Source: CAXBGS01 sp963975425
Lineage (GTDB): Bacteria > Planctomycetota > Planctomycetia > Pirellulales > Pirellulaceae
Reading direction: 5' to 3'
DNA: 64,000 nt
NCBI GenBank assembly: GCA_963975425.1
Contig: CAXBGS010000009.1
Coordinates: 62,001-126,000, forward strand
Below are positions 1 to 9,204 of this stretch, piece after piece (the first letter of the stretch is position 1; every line of letters starts with the position of its first letter). The notes beneath the pieces are model-generated. The model was not told where the DNA came from, did no database searches, and was given only the letters and a program-made list of their open reading frames with translations. The position numbers and the translations under genes are program-made.

Positions 1-217
1 AACGGCGGACGCGGTGCGCGGCGGATAACGACCCATGAACCACAGAACGCCGTGAAAGATGCAACGACCTTGAGGCAAATTCACAGCGTCTTACGCTACC
101 TGACACGTGATTGTTGGTAGCATGAGACGAGCGATTTTCGTGCCAAGTGGCGCAGCGATGCCGGGGACTGCACGATCAAAATTCCTCGGGCCACGGGTTA
201 CCTGATTCACTGGGCTG
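1..217. other. Left-edge stretch without a supported gene
   Basis: This is the sequence downstream of the minus-strand CheB-CheR hybrid kinase gene. I see no reading frame with a recognisable protein, no clear hairpin followed by a T-run and no repeat. It may be the 3' flank of a gene lying outside the window. Confidence 0.4.
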
Positions 218-3200
218 TTACGTGTTGATCAATTTCGACACCGTGTCGACCAGTTCTGGGCCGTGGACCGGTTTGCTGATGAATTGCGTACAGCCCGAAT
301 TGAGTGCTTCCTGAATTTCATCGGAGGTCGCGCCCGCGGTCAGCGCGATGATTGGCATCGTGAACCCATCGTCGCGGATCGCGACCGTCGCATCACGCCC
401 GTTCATTTCCGGCATTTGCATGTCCATCAGGACGCAGCTGAACGGTTTTCCTTCGGCTTCGGCCCTACGAACTTCGGCGACGGCTTCGGCACCGTTGACC
501 GATTCGACCACCTCCGCACCGGCTCGGGTCAGGAAGTGCTTGGTTACCATCAGGATGTCGCGCGCGTCGTCAGCGACCAGGACCCGCCCCCTGATCGAAC
601 CGAGTTTCTCGGTGCCGGTGGAATTGGGCTGGATGTCGAGTTGCGTCGGTTGAATCCGTTCGCGTTTGGGCACATCGCCGATTGCCAAGCGCAACGTGAA
701 TGTACTGCCTTTTCCTTCAACGCTTTCCACGTCAATGTCGCCATCAAGCAACGTCGCCAGCCGCTTGCTGATCACCAATCCAAGGCCCGTGCCTTCGACG
801 CCGACCATTTTGGTCGCGTCATGGACCTGCGAGAATGCCTGGAACAGATGATTGATTTTTCGCTGTGAGATTCCGATACCGGTGTCGATGACCTTAAAGT
901 AGACGTTCAGCTCGTCGGATGAAACAACCAAGCGGACGTCGCCATTGGGGGTAAACTTGATCGCGTTACCCAAGAGATTGACGAGAATCTGTTCCACGCG
1001 CGATCGGTCACTGTGAAGTTGGGACGGAACCGGACCGTCGAATTCGATCGCGAGCGGCACTTGGCTATCCTTGCTGCGGTGACGCATCAAATCCATCAAG
1101 TCGGCCAGCATCGGAACCAACTTGAACAGCGAGTTGCGAATTTGCAACTTGCCGGCTTCAACTTTGGATAAATCCAAAATGTCATTGATGATCCTAAGCA
1201 AGAATCGCCCGTTGCGGATGACGGTTTCCAGGTGGTCGGGCTGAACGTCTTTTCCTTCGCGCAGGTCTCGCAGGGCGATGTCGCTGAACCCCAGAATCGC
1301 TGACATGGGTGAACGGATTTCGTGGCTCATGTTGGTTAGAAAAGACGTCTTTGCGCGACTGGCGTCTTCGGCGGACAAACGCGCGTGTTCCAAATGCACT
1401 TCGGTTTCTTTCCTAGCGGTAACATCGCTCATGTACATCGCCGCACCGCCATTGATTGGAAACGATTTAACGTCATACCAACGATTCAATTTCGGCGAAA
1501 AGTATTCCGTGGTTTCAGCGGATTGTGATCGACGGACGCGATCAAGCAGCGAGAGCAGCGGGGACGTAGGATCGGTCGAAAAAACATCTTCATAGGGCAT
1601 GCCGATTAACGATTCATCATTTTTTGCATCGGCCATCTGCAGCGCAGAACGATTGGCGACACGAATGATCCCTTCGCGATCGAAGCTGATAAACGCGTCC
1701 TCGATGTTCTCGATTACCTCGCTAATGATGCTCCGTGATTCAGAAAGTTGGCGTTCGGTTTCTTTCCTTTCGGAAATGTCTTCGACCAAGGAAATCGCAC
1801 ACTGCGGCTCGCCGTTTAACTTGCGTTGCAGCGAAACCGTCAACCGAATCCAGACGATGTGGCCGTCTCGGTGGAAATACCTTTTCTCCAGCGAATACCC
1901 ATCAATCTCACCGCGTTTCAGCCGTTCGAACTCAACCAAGTCCGCTTCGAGGTCGTCCCGATGGGTGATGTCCTGAAACGTCCGCTGCATCAATTCGTCT
2001 TGTGAGTACCCCACGATGTCGCAAATTTTTTGGTTCACCCGCAGCCAACGGCCATCCATTCCCACATGCGCGATACCGATGGCGGCGTTTTCGAACGTCC
2101 CGCGATACTGCTCTTCGCTCTCACGCATCCGCAAGCTGGCTTGAACGGATTTTGTCACGTCGTGCTGAATGCCAATGAAATGTGTGACCAAGCCGTCGTC
2201 GTTGGCAACGGGGCTGATGATCAAATCGTTGTAAAAGGGCGAACCGTCGCGACGGTAATTCAGCACCGTCACTCGGCATGATATGCGTTTGCGAATGGCG
2301 TTGCGTATTTTGGCGACATCTTTCGGGTCGGTTTCCCTTCCTTGCAGGAACCGACAATTACGATTCAATATCTCGGCGCGACTGAAACCGGTAATCTGCT
2401 CGAACCCGCGATTGCAATAGATGATCGGCATGTCGTCGGCCAACGCGTCAACGATGACGATCCCGTTACTCGATGCATCGATGGCGCGAGTTCGCAGACG
2501 TAACTTTTGCTCCGTGATTCGAAGCTTCGTAACGTCATAGATCGTGATGGCAGCCGATGAAATATTCTTGCGTTCATCAAAAACGGGCGTAGCTCGTACC
2601 AAGAGCGTTGTCTCTTTGTCCTTCCAATGAAGCGTGACCTCACCGGCGTCGCTGCGTCCGGTGCGACGGATCATCCTGAGTTGGCGCTGGGCAAGTTGAT
2701 TGACCTTTTCCGGTAACACTTCGTCGATCTGAATTCCGCTGTCGAAATCCCATTGATCACCGAACAATTCGTCGGCACCGCGGTTCCAGCTTGAAATCGT
2801 GCCGTCGAGTTCGATGCCGATGATCGCATCGGTGCTGTCGGAAACAATACTGGTCAATTTCCTGAGTTTATCGGATGTCTCTTTGATGCTCTTGAGATTC
2901 GTGAAGGTCATCACCACACCGTGACCATCAAGATACGGTGCGATCCGCAGCAACGTTGGGTCGCCGTAGCGATCGACGGTCTCACGTTCCACAGTTTTCT
3001 TTTGCTCGCGAACGTCGTTCGCAAGTGCAACCAAGTCGACGTCCTCAAAGCGGCGGGCACAGTGCAGCAGTGATTCGCCAATCGAGCTGTCTAATTTCAA
3101 TGACAAGAGGTCCGCGGCCGAGGGCGTGATGCGTCGTATCTGCAGATTGCCGTCAACCAAGACGATGCCGACGTCACTGGCGCGAAGAACGTTTTCTAAA

Positions 3201-5398
3201 TCCGACGTCAACTCTGAAAGCAGAACAACACGCCGATCGCTTTCGGCGTTCGTGGTGTGCAATTCTTCATTGACGCTGTGCAGTTCTTCGTTCGTGCTCT
3301 GCAACTCTTCGTTGCTGCTGGTCAATTCTTCATTGCTGGACTGCAGTTCCTCGTTGGTCGACTCGAGTTCCTCGATCGTTGCTTGCAGGTTTTCGCGAGT
3401 GAACTCAAGATCCATTTCCAGCAAGCGGATATGTTCGTCCCGTATGTCGCCTTCCGCAGAAACCGAGCCGGAAATCTTAGTGGAAATGGCCTCGGTGTCC
3501 GCTTTGGGGACAGTTGGTTGGATCTTTGCGGGTACCTTTGCCGGCTTGCTCTTGCTAAATGTGATCAAGAGATGAGTTTCGTTCACCGAAGGATGATGAA
3601 ACGCCTGCACCTTGATGGTCACGGCGAACCCTTGATGCGACGTCCGCTCGGACTCGATTTGCGATTCGTTCATCCGCATGCGCTGCAGGGCAATCGCGAC
3701 GGGCATTCGGTATGGTTCGACCAGAATGTCCTCGACCGTCCCGGTCAATCGCCCCGCAGGTGCCGTGGTGAAATCAGAAATGTCGCCAAACATTTGCAGC
3801 GGTCTCAGCGATTCGTCGATCAGAATCCCGGGCGGAGCATAGGTGTTCATTAGCTGGTCGTATGTCATCACCAGACTAGGCGACGGTGACCGCGAAGTAC
3901 GACCGCGCAACGAAACCTTAGGTTTGACCAGCGGCCGGGAACGAAATTTCAGATCGATCGGCAATCGAGTCTCGCGTTCCTTTTGAAACAATCGCCAGTG
4001 TTTGTCGATGGCCGAAAACTGGTCTTCCGAATCGCCCGGTGTTTCACTTGGTCCCAGCCATAGCACGCCACGTGGACGTAGCGCATGGGTGAAGGCATTC
4101 AAGACACGAGTCTGCGTGTCATCGAGCAAATAGATCAACATGTTCCGGCACGTGACCAGATCGAGATTGGTGAATGGCGCGTCCTGGGTGACATCGTGCC
4201 GCGCAAAGAGAATGCTGTCGCGGATTTCTTTGCAGATTTCGAAACCGTCGGGTATTTCTTTGACATACTGGTCACGAAGACGCGACGGAATCTCGCTTAA
4301 CGAATCTCGCGGATAGATGGCTCGCTGGGCAAACCGAATTGCGTCTGGATGCACGTCCGTTGCGAATATCTTGATCCTGAAATCTTGATTGGCCTTGCGC
4401 CGTTCTTCATGAATCAGCATCGCGACCGAGTATGCCTCTTGGCCGGTCGCGCATCCTGCGACCCAGATCCGAAATTCATCTTCGCTCGATTTAGCTCTGG
4501 CCGCCGGAACCAAGGCGCGTCGCGTTAAGCGTTCGTATCCGTCGGGGTCGCGGAAAAAACGGGTCACGCCAATCAGCAGGTCGTCGCTTAGGCGTGATAC
4601 TTCATTAGGATCGGTGCGCAGCATCTCGATGTATTCATCGAGGTGGCCAATGTCTCGCAGCAACATGCGGCGGGACAGACGCCGTGTGAAGGTTCCCGAT
4701 TTATAATTTGAGAAATCAATTCCACTAGCGGATTCGAGAATCCGGTACACCGGATCGAGATCGTTGCGATTGATCGATGGCGATGTTTCTTTTATGACTC
4801 GGTCGATTGAAAGCCCGCTGATATATGCAGTCAACGACTCGGCAAGTTCGGGCACCGGCGCGACAATATGTACAGCTTCCGTCTTGATCGCATTGAGCGG
4901 CATGCTGTTGAACTGGGCCGAGTCCTCATCTTGCGAAAGAACCAATCCACCATTGCGTGCCACGTCGCGAATCCCATGGCTCCCGTCGCTGCCAGTGCCG
5001 GAAAGAATCACGGCTGCAAATTTGCGGTTCCGCTGCTCGGCAAGGGATGAGAAGAAACGATCGATCGGAAGGCTAAGCTCGTTGTTATCTTCTCGCTCGA
5101 GCAGTCTCAAATGGTCGTGCTCGAAGATGACGTGCTTGCCGGGCGGCAGTAAATAGACCGTGTTCGGTTGCGGGCGGGCGCCTTCGACCATTTGCACGGT
5201 TTGCATCTTCGTGCGGCGGCCCAGAAGTTCGGGCATGTGACTTTGGTAATCAGGCGACAAGTGCTGGATGACGACGAACGCAGCACCCGTTTCAGTCGGC
5301 AATTGTTCGAACAACGTCTCCAGTGCGGCTAAACCGCCAGCAGATGCGCCGATTCCGATGATCGGCACAGTTGAGGTTGGCTCAAGCAATTCGGGCAT
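218..5398 (-). CDS. CheB-CheR-PAS hybrid histidine kinase with C-terminal receiver
   Basis: This 1726-aa cytoplasmic signalling protein fuses a chemotaxis-type methylesterase and methyltransferase to a sensor kinase. Residues about 10-195 are CheB-like, with GIGASAGG, QHLSP and SGTGSDGSHG carrying the Ser, His and Asp expected for the esterase. Residues about 205-480 are CheR-like, with the SAM-binding AGCATGQEAYS. A coiled coil full of repeated NEELQS-type heptads follows. Several PAS domains come next, then the H-box MSHEIRSP (His near 1358), DTGIGI and GTGLGL ATPase boxes, and a receiver with phospho-acceptor Asp near 1659 (LMDMQMPEMNG). No membrane segment is visible. Such fusions are known in many bacteria and usually stand apart from classical chemotaxis operons, as here. 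A sigma-54-like sequence lies at 5437-5453, just upstream. Input and output are unknown. Confidence 0.93.
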   Translation of the reverse strand: MPELLEPTSTVPIIGIGASAGGLAALETLFEQLPTETGAAFVVIQHLSPDYQSHMPELLGRRTKMQTVQMVEGARPQPNTVYLLPPGKHVIFEHDHLRLLEREDNNELSLPIDRFFSSLAEQRNRKFAAVILSGTGSDGSHGIRDVARNGGLVLSQDEDSAQFNSMPLNAIKTEAVHIVAPVPELAESLTAYISGLSIDRVIKETSPSINRNDLDPVYRILESASGIDFSNYKSGTFTRRLSRRMLLRDIGHLDEYIEMLRTDPNEVSRLSDDLLIGVTRFFRDPDGYERLTRRALVPAARAKSSEDEFRIWVAGCATGQEAYSVAMLIHEERRKANQDFRIKIFATDVHPDAIRFAQRAIYPRDSLSEIPSRLRDQYVKEIPDGFEICKEIRDSILFARHDVTQDAPFTNLDLVTCRNMLIYLLDDTQTRVLNAFTHALRPRGVLWLGPSETPGDSEDQFSAIDKHWRLFQKERETRLPIDLKFRSRPLVKPKVSLRGRTSRSPSPSLVMTYDQLMNTYAPPGILIDESLRPLQMFGDISDFTTAPAGRLTGTVEDILVEPYRMPVAIALQRMRMNESQIESERTSHQGFAVTIKVQAFHHPSVNETHLLITFSKSKPAKVPAKIQPTVPKADTEAISTKISGSVSAEGDIRDEHIRLLEMDLEFTRENLQATIEELESTNEELQSSNEELTSSNEELQSTNEELHSVNEELHTTNAESDRRVVLLSELTSDLENVLRASDVGIVLVDGNLQIRRITPSAADLLSLKLDSSIGESLLHCARRFEDVDLVALANDVREQKKTVERETVDRYGDPTLLRIAPYLDGHGVVMTFTNLKSIKETSDKLRKLTSIVSDSTDAIIGIELDGTISSWNRGADELFGDQWDFDSGIQIDEVLPEKVNQLAQRQLRMIRRTGRSDAGEVTLHWKDKETTLLVRATPVFDERKNISSAAITIYDVTKLRITEQKLRLRTRAIDASSNGIVIVDALADDMPIIYCNRGFEQITGFSRAEILNRNCRFLQGRETDPKDVAKIRNAIRKRISCRVTVLNYRRDGSPFYNDLIISPVANDDGLVTHFIGIQHDVTKSVQASLRMRESEEQYRGTFENAAIGIAHVGMDGRWLRVNQKICDIVGYSQDELMQRTFQDITHRDDLEADLVEFERLKRGEIDGYSLEKRYFHRDGHIVWIRLTVSLQRKLNGEPQCAISLVEDISERKETERQLSESRSIISEVIENIEDAFISFDREGIIRVANRSALQMADAKNDESLIGMPYEDVFSTDPTSPLLSLLDRVRRSQSAETTEYFSPKLNRWYDVKSFPINGGAAMYMSDVTARKETEVHLEHARLSAEDASRAKTSFLTNMSHEIRSPMSAILGFSDIALRDLREGKDVQPDHLETVIRNGRFLLRIINDILDLSKVEAGKLQIRNSLFKLVPMLADLMDLMRHRSKDSQVPLAIEFDGPVPSQLHSDRSRVEQILVNLLGNAIKFTPNGDVRLVVSSDELNVYFKVIDTGIGISQRKINHLFQAFSQVHDATKMVGVEGTGLGLVISKRLATLLDGDIDVESVEGKGSTFTLRLAIGDVPKRERIQPTQLDIQPNSTGTEKLGSIRGRVLVADDARDILMVTKHFLTRAGAEVVESVNGAEAVAEVRRAEAEGKPFSCVLMDMQMPEMNGRDATVAIRDDGFTMPIIALTAGATSDEIQEALNSGCTQFISKPVHGPELVDTVSKLINT

Positions 5399-5436
5399 CG
5401 ATGGTCCTAAGTTCCAGGTGAGTCAGCCGATAAGTT

Positions 5437-5453
5437 GGCAAAGAGTATGCCAA
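5437..5453 (-). promoter_or_regulatory. Sigma-54-like promoter upstream of the CheB-CheR kinase
   Basis: Read on the minus strand the sequence is TTGGCATACTCTTTGCC, with TGGCA and TTGC at the correct -24/-12 spacing. The predicted start near 5425 would give a short leader before the ATG at 5398. The site is partly palindromic (TTGGCA/TGCCAA), so orientation is not fully certain. Confidence 0.5.
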
Positions 5454-5588
5454 ACTCGTTTCGCCAACGAATCACCAAACCGGCTGGTCGAGAATCGGTC
5501 ATCCTGGTTGAAAATGTGCCGCGCGAGTGGGTTGAGAATTTGGTTTGTCCACAACCGCCAGTCATTTTAGTACCGGAACAAGCACATC

Positions 5589-7289
5589 TTACGTAGAGGT
5601 CGGTGGAGAGTAAGAGGTGTGTCCGAGTGCCGGTCCATGGGCTTGGAGCGGCAAGTCGGGATCGTCCTCAATACGTGTGGATGGCAGTTGGCTTTCGGCA
5701 AATCGTTCCGTCGCGGGGTTCAAGTGAACGGCGATCCGCGAAGCGTGGTACGACACACGACGTAGCCATCGGAAAGCATCAAGACGAGCGATCGTGCGAA
5801 TTGTATCGGCCTTGCCTGGCATCGAACGTGAAATCATCTCCCTGCGGTACGGTTCCATGCGCGCATCGGTCTTTGCCCAGAACGCGTCGAGTTCGTTCTG
5901 CAAAGACTGAATCGTAGGATCATCGGATTTCAGCGGCGAGGGAGTCTTTTTTAGGATCGCCGCGAGATCGGTTGCCAATTGCCGAAGCTCGGTTTCGGAA
6001 TGCAACGTTCGCAGCGGATCTTGCATCTGCGCCCGTCGAACCAGACGCATCAAGTGATCGACAAGGTGAATCGCACGAGCGTGATTCGATTGAATGTCAT
6101 GCGATTGATCGGTGGTTTGAATCTCACTGATGTATTGCTGGATCTGGCTGACCGCTTGTTGAGCGTCGGCTAGTTCGTCCATCGCATCGCCATGGTCTCG
6201 TTCGCTGGTCAAGAGCATCGATAGCGATTGAAAGACGTGTGAGACCGTTTCCAGCAGTGTTGTTTGGACCGCCGTCATTGCAATGCTGGAATGTGACAGT
6301 AGCGCAGGATCAAGTCGACGCGTGATTTCGGTTTCCTCGATCGGAACAATTTTTTCGATCAACGCGGCAAATTGTTGTGTGAACGGCAAGACGAGCACGA
6401 CGCCCAACGCATTGAACAGCGTGTGAAACGAGACGAGCGCGATACCGGGATCGGGCTCCGTTGTCGCGGGGGCCAGCCAATGCCATCCGTCAATGAACCA
6501 AGGCAGCATGACAAAGGCACCGATCCCCGTCATCAGGTTATAGACGACGTGCGCGATGCCTGTGCGTTTCGCACTGACGGTTCCGCCGACAGTCGCAAGC
6601 GCGGCAGTAAAGGTCGTGCCGACGTCCATTCCAATGACCATTGCACCGGCTTGCGTTAGCGATATCGTTCCCGCGTGAACTGCGGTGATTGCGGTCGCGA
6701 CGCCTGCACTTGAGGACTGCGTAACGATCGTGATTCCAATTCCGATCGCAACCAATAGTATCCGTCCGGTGACGGTGTCAGATGGAAATGATTCGGGTGT
6801 GACGAATTCGTTGGCGCCTTCCATCGCGGTTTGCAGCAGGCCGATGCCGGCGAAAATTAAACCGAATCCTGCCAATGCCAGGCCCGCAGTGGAAACTCGC
6901 TTGCCGCCAAAAATTCGCAGCGAAGCGCCGACGAAAATCAGTGGCATGACAATGTCTGCGATGTCGAATTTGAATCCGAGCAAGGCGACCAGCCATCCGG
7001 TGATCGTGGTGCCGATATTCGCGCCAAAAACGATTCCCAGAGCCTGAGCGAAAGTCAGCAGTCCGGCGCCGGCGAAACCCACCGCCATCACGGTGGTCGC
7101 ACTGGATGACTGCAGAATCGCCGTACTGAACGCTCCCGTGGCGGCGCCGCTTAGCGGGCTATGGGTAAATCGAGCGAGCGACCGACCCAGCGCATCGCCG
7201 GCAAAGCTCTTCAACCCGTCGGTCATGATCGCCATGCCCAGCAGAAACAGTCCTAGACCACCAAGGGCTCCCGTTGCGGCTTCGATCAC
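5589..7289 (-). CDS. Na/Pi cotransporter family protein with PhoU-like tail
   Basis: This 566-aa inner-membrane protein belongs to the NptA/YjbB-type Na+/phosphate cotransporters. The N-terminal two thirds contain hydrophobic helices and two inverted QSSS repeats (LQSSSATTV near residue 60 and TQSSSAGVA near 190), the hallmark of the family. The C-terminal third, from about residue 335, is soluble and helical like PhoU. Known members move phosphate across the membrane, some of them outwards. Its start overlaps the stop of the upstream CHAD gene by 4 bases (ATGA), so the two are probably translated together. A phosphate role shared with a polyphosphate-binding CHAD protein is an inference. Confidence 0.9.
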   Translation of the reverse strand: MIEAATGALGGLGLFLLGMAIMTDGLKSFAGDALGRSLARFTHSPLSGAATGAFSTAILQSSSATTVMAVGFAGAGLLTFAQALGIVFGANIGTTITGWLVALLGFKFDIADIVMPLIFVGASLRIFGGKRVSTAGLALAGFGLIFAGIGLLQTAMEGANEFVTPESFPSDTVTGRILLVAIGIGITIVTQSSSAGVATAITAVHAGTISLTQAGAMVIGMDVGTTFTAALATVGGTVSAKRTGIAHVVYNLMTGIGAFVMLPWFIDGWHWLAPATTEPDPGIALVSFHTLFNALGVVLVLPFTQQFAALIEKIVPIEETEITRRLDPALLSHSSIAMTAVQTTLLETVSHVFQSLSMLLTSERDHGDAMDELADAQQAVSQIQQYISEIQTTDQSHDIQSNHARAIHLVDHLMRLVRRAQMQDPLRTLHSETELRQLATDLAAILKKTPSPLKSDDPTIQSLQNELDAFWAKTDARMEPYRREMISRSMPGKADTIRTIARLDAFRWLRRVSYHASRIAVHLNPATERFAESQLPSTRIEDDPDLPLQAHGPALGHTSYSPPTST

Positions 7290-8341
7290 GATGTCGGTTC
7301 CGCGGAATCGCCCGACGGGCGACAGGCCAATGCGTACGTGGATTTCGCATGTTGAAGTCGCTCGCTAGGCCAACGTTTTCGAAATCTCTTGCGTTTTTGT
7401 TTCGACTTCTTCTTTTCTTTCCGGCTTAACACTTTGAATTGTTTAGCGACTGCTTTGCCTTTCGTTTCCCGGCCCAGTTTTCGAAACAGCTTTGCGGCGA
7501 CGACGTGGTCGTTCATCTTGCCCAACAACGATTGAATCTCTTGCACAACTGGACCAAGCAAATTCGGCACATCGCCAATTTCATCACGGTCAAACAGTTC
7601 TAAAGCGTATCGAACTTGTTTCGCTTTCACTCGAAAGCGGTGTAATTCATCAGGTGCGGCGTGCTTACCCGGCACAGAATCAAAGAACGCATTGATCGTT
7701 CGGCTAAGTCGCTGCATCGCCCAGGTCGAGCGGTCTTGCGCCGATTGCGACTGGATGGATTGCAGACATCGATGAATCTGTTTGTGTAATCGGTCTTGAT
7801 GGCGGAGACGCTTGTAGATTTTGACCAAAGGAATTTGTACGCGTGTTCGCTCACGCTGCAACCTGCGGACAACTTTCTCTGATTTTCCACCGTGATTGGT
7901 TTGCATTCGCAGCAGGATGACGTCCAAATCACGGGCACCGCCGGCGGCCGAGCGGATTCGTTTCAAGCTCTTTCTCAGCTTGGCGGACGCCCGTGACGGA
8001 CCCAAGTCGCCAAACGCATCCAGCGCCGCGAGCGCCTGACGTGTCGCGATTCGCAATTGATGGACATGTTCGATGTCATCGCCGGCGTGCATCGCAGCGA
8101 GAGGCAACAGGACAATGACGCGTTCCAGTTGCGCCGCAAGCACGCCGTCGCTCGATGCTAAAGGTGCTCTCGTCGAATCGGCATTCGTGGATGGTCGAAT
8201 CTCGCCGCAAGCTTGCAGCATTCGCTTCGCCTTTGCGACTGGTTCCACCTGATCAGCTTGCAGCACCTGATCGGCTTGCAGCACCTGATCGGCTTGCTGG
8301 GCGTGTTCGGCGTCAGCGGTTTTTCGAACATCGAAATCCAT
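7286..8341 (-). CDS. CHAD domain protein
   Basis: This protein of about 351 aa carries a CHAD domain, a helical histidine-rich fold known to bind inorganic polyphosphate. Visible family signatures are HQLRIATRQALAALDAF near the start of the domain and HRFRVKAKQVRYALELF later, both with conserved basic residues and His. The C-terminus is strongly basic (KEKKKSKQKRKRFRKRW). Near the N-terminus a six-residue unit, LQADQV, is repeated about three times. I chose the ATG at 8341; an in-frame start at 8416 is possible. It overlaps the following Na/Pi transporter gene by 4 bases, which suggests a phosphate or polyphosphate storage and transport pair. Confidence 0.85.
   Translation of the reverse strand: MDFDVRKTADAEHAQQADQVLQADQVLQADQVEPVAKAKRMLQACGEIRPSTNADSTRAPLASSDGVLAAQLERVIVLLPLAAMHAGDDIEHVHQLRIATRQALAALDAFGDLGPSRASAKLRKSLKRIRSAAGGARDLDVILLRMQTNHGGKSEKVVRRLQRERTRVQIPLVKIYKRLRHQDRLHKQIHRCLQSIQSQSAQDRSTWAMQRLSRTINAFFDSVPGKHAAPDELHRFRVKAKQVRYALELFDRDEIGDVPNLLGPVVQEIQSLLGKMNDHVVAAKLFRKLGRETKGKAVAKQFKVLSRKEKKKSKQKRKRFRKRWPSERLQHAKSTYALACRPSGDSAEPTS
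8246..8299. repeat. 18-bp tandem repeat, three copies, inside the CHAD gene
   Basis: Three successive near-identical 18-bp units of the form CACCTGATCGGCTTGCAG run from 8246 to 8299. The period is a multiple of three, so the reading frame is kept and the protein gains a repeated QADQVL element near its N-terminus. Confidence 0.9.
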
Positions 8342-8564
8342 CAATCGGCATCTTTGCTGTGTTTCATCGGTTTTGTCCCGAACGGTTCGGAATGCCAATC
8401 GTACGCTTGTTCGCAAATCATGCGCCTAAGACGACCAAGCCGTGCGGGGGACAGAAGAGGCACAACCCCCGAGCGACCGTTTCTCAGGGCAACCTCTCTC
8501 AGACGCGAGTATTCGCTGCGTCTCGGTGCGTTGGTACGATTGCGGTCGCTTGAGTTGCGGTTTT

Positions 8565-8577
8565 TGTGCGAATCGTC
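8565..8577 (+). promoter_or_regulatory. TGTGCGAATCGTC element, candidate activator site
   Basis: This 13-base sequence lies about 27 bases upstream of the sigma-54-like promoter at 8604. The identical 13-mer occurs at 53426-53438 between two other sigma-54-like promoters, and a one-mismatch copy is at 24881-24893 on the other strand. It could be part of an enhancer-protein site. Function is inferred only from recurrence. Confidence 0.4.
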
Positions 8578-8603
8578 GCGCCGCGATCGGGCGGTGATCC
8601 GTG

Positions 8604-8619
8604 TGGCACGTTTTTGGCG
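8604..8619 (+). promoter_or_regulatory. Sigma-54-like promoter upstream of the USP gene
   Basis: TGGCACGTTTTTGGCG has a perfect TGGCACG -24 element and a GC at the -12 position with standard spacing, although the -12 box is TGGC and not TTGC. It lies 125 bases before the ATG at 8744, in the gap between the divergent CHAD and USP genes. Confidence 0.45.
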
Positions 8620-8743
8620 AAAACAGTGTCATAAACGACCAGGAATTGCATTCGGCCCTTGCTTTGCAATCGTTCGCAGCAGTGATGCATTGACGAGACA
8701 CCGCTGAGTGATTGATCGCCAGCGACACGAACCAGGAGATCTG

Positions 8744-9175
8744 ATGATGTCAGGAATTGAAGCGAAACGAATCGTTGTGCCGGTTGATTTTAGTGACCTG
8801 TCGTACGAAGCGGTCGATAAAGCGCTCGAGATCGTCGACAAGGATGGGGCGGTCGAGATCATTCACGTGTTGTCGATTTTGCCGGCCATGGAAGTCGGCA
8901 ATTTGTACGGCACCATCACCGATGAAAGTCGTATCGAATGTGCCAAGAACAGCATCCGAAAAAAGCTTTCTGATGCAAAGTATGCGGCAACCACCATTCA
9001 CGTCGTGGTCGGAGACTCCGGGCACGAAATCACAAACTTCGCAGAAAAATGTGACGCGGATCTGATCATCATGCCTTCGCACGGCTACGGTTTTGTCAAG
9101 CATGTTCTGTTGGGATCGGTGGCCGAACGCGTCGTCCGATTTGCACATTGTCCAGTGTTGGTGCTTCGCAAATAG
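8744..9175 (+). CDS. Universal stress protein, single domain
   Basis: This 143-aa protein is a single USP domain. It begins with the typical beta strand KRIVVPVDFS and ends with the nucleotide-binding signature SHGYGFVKHVLLGSVAERV followed by CPVLVLRK. Family members are cytoplasmic, often bind ATP, and help survival under starvation or low oxygen; the molecular role is usually unknown. I chose the ATG at 8744 because AGGAGA sits 5 bases upstream; a GTG at 8708 in the same frame lacks that. A cation antiporter gene follows after 29 bases on the same strand, so the two may form an operon under the sigma-54-like site at 8604. Confidence 0.93.
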   Translation: MMSGIEAKRIVVPVDFSDLSYEAVDKALEIVDKDGAVEIIHVLSILPAMEVGNLYGTITDESRIECAKNSIRKKLSDAKYAATTIHVVVGDSGHEITNFAEKCDADLIIMPSHGYGFVKHVLLGSVAERVVRFAHCPVLVLRK

Positions 9176-9204
9176 CGGGTGCTTTGACCAGCATTGGATG
9201 ATCG

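Noticed and set aside
263..868. Long open frame on the plus strand inside the CheB-CheR kinase gene
   Set aside because: It is antisense to the receiver and ATPase coding sequence, which has clear motifs; the plus-strand peptide has no domain or sensible composition.
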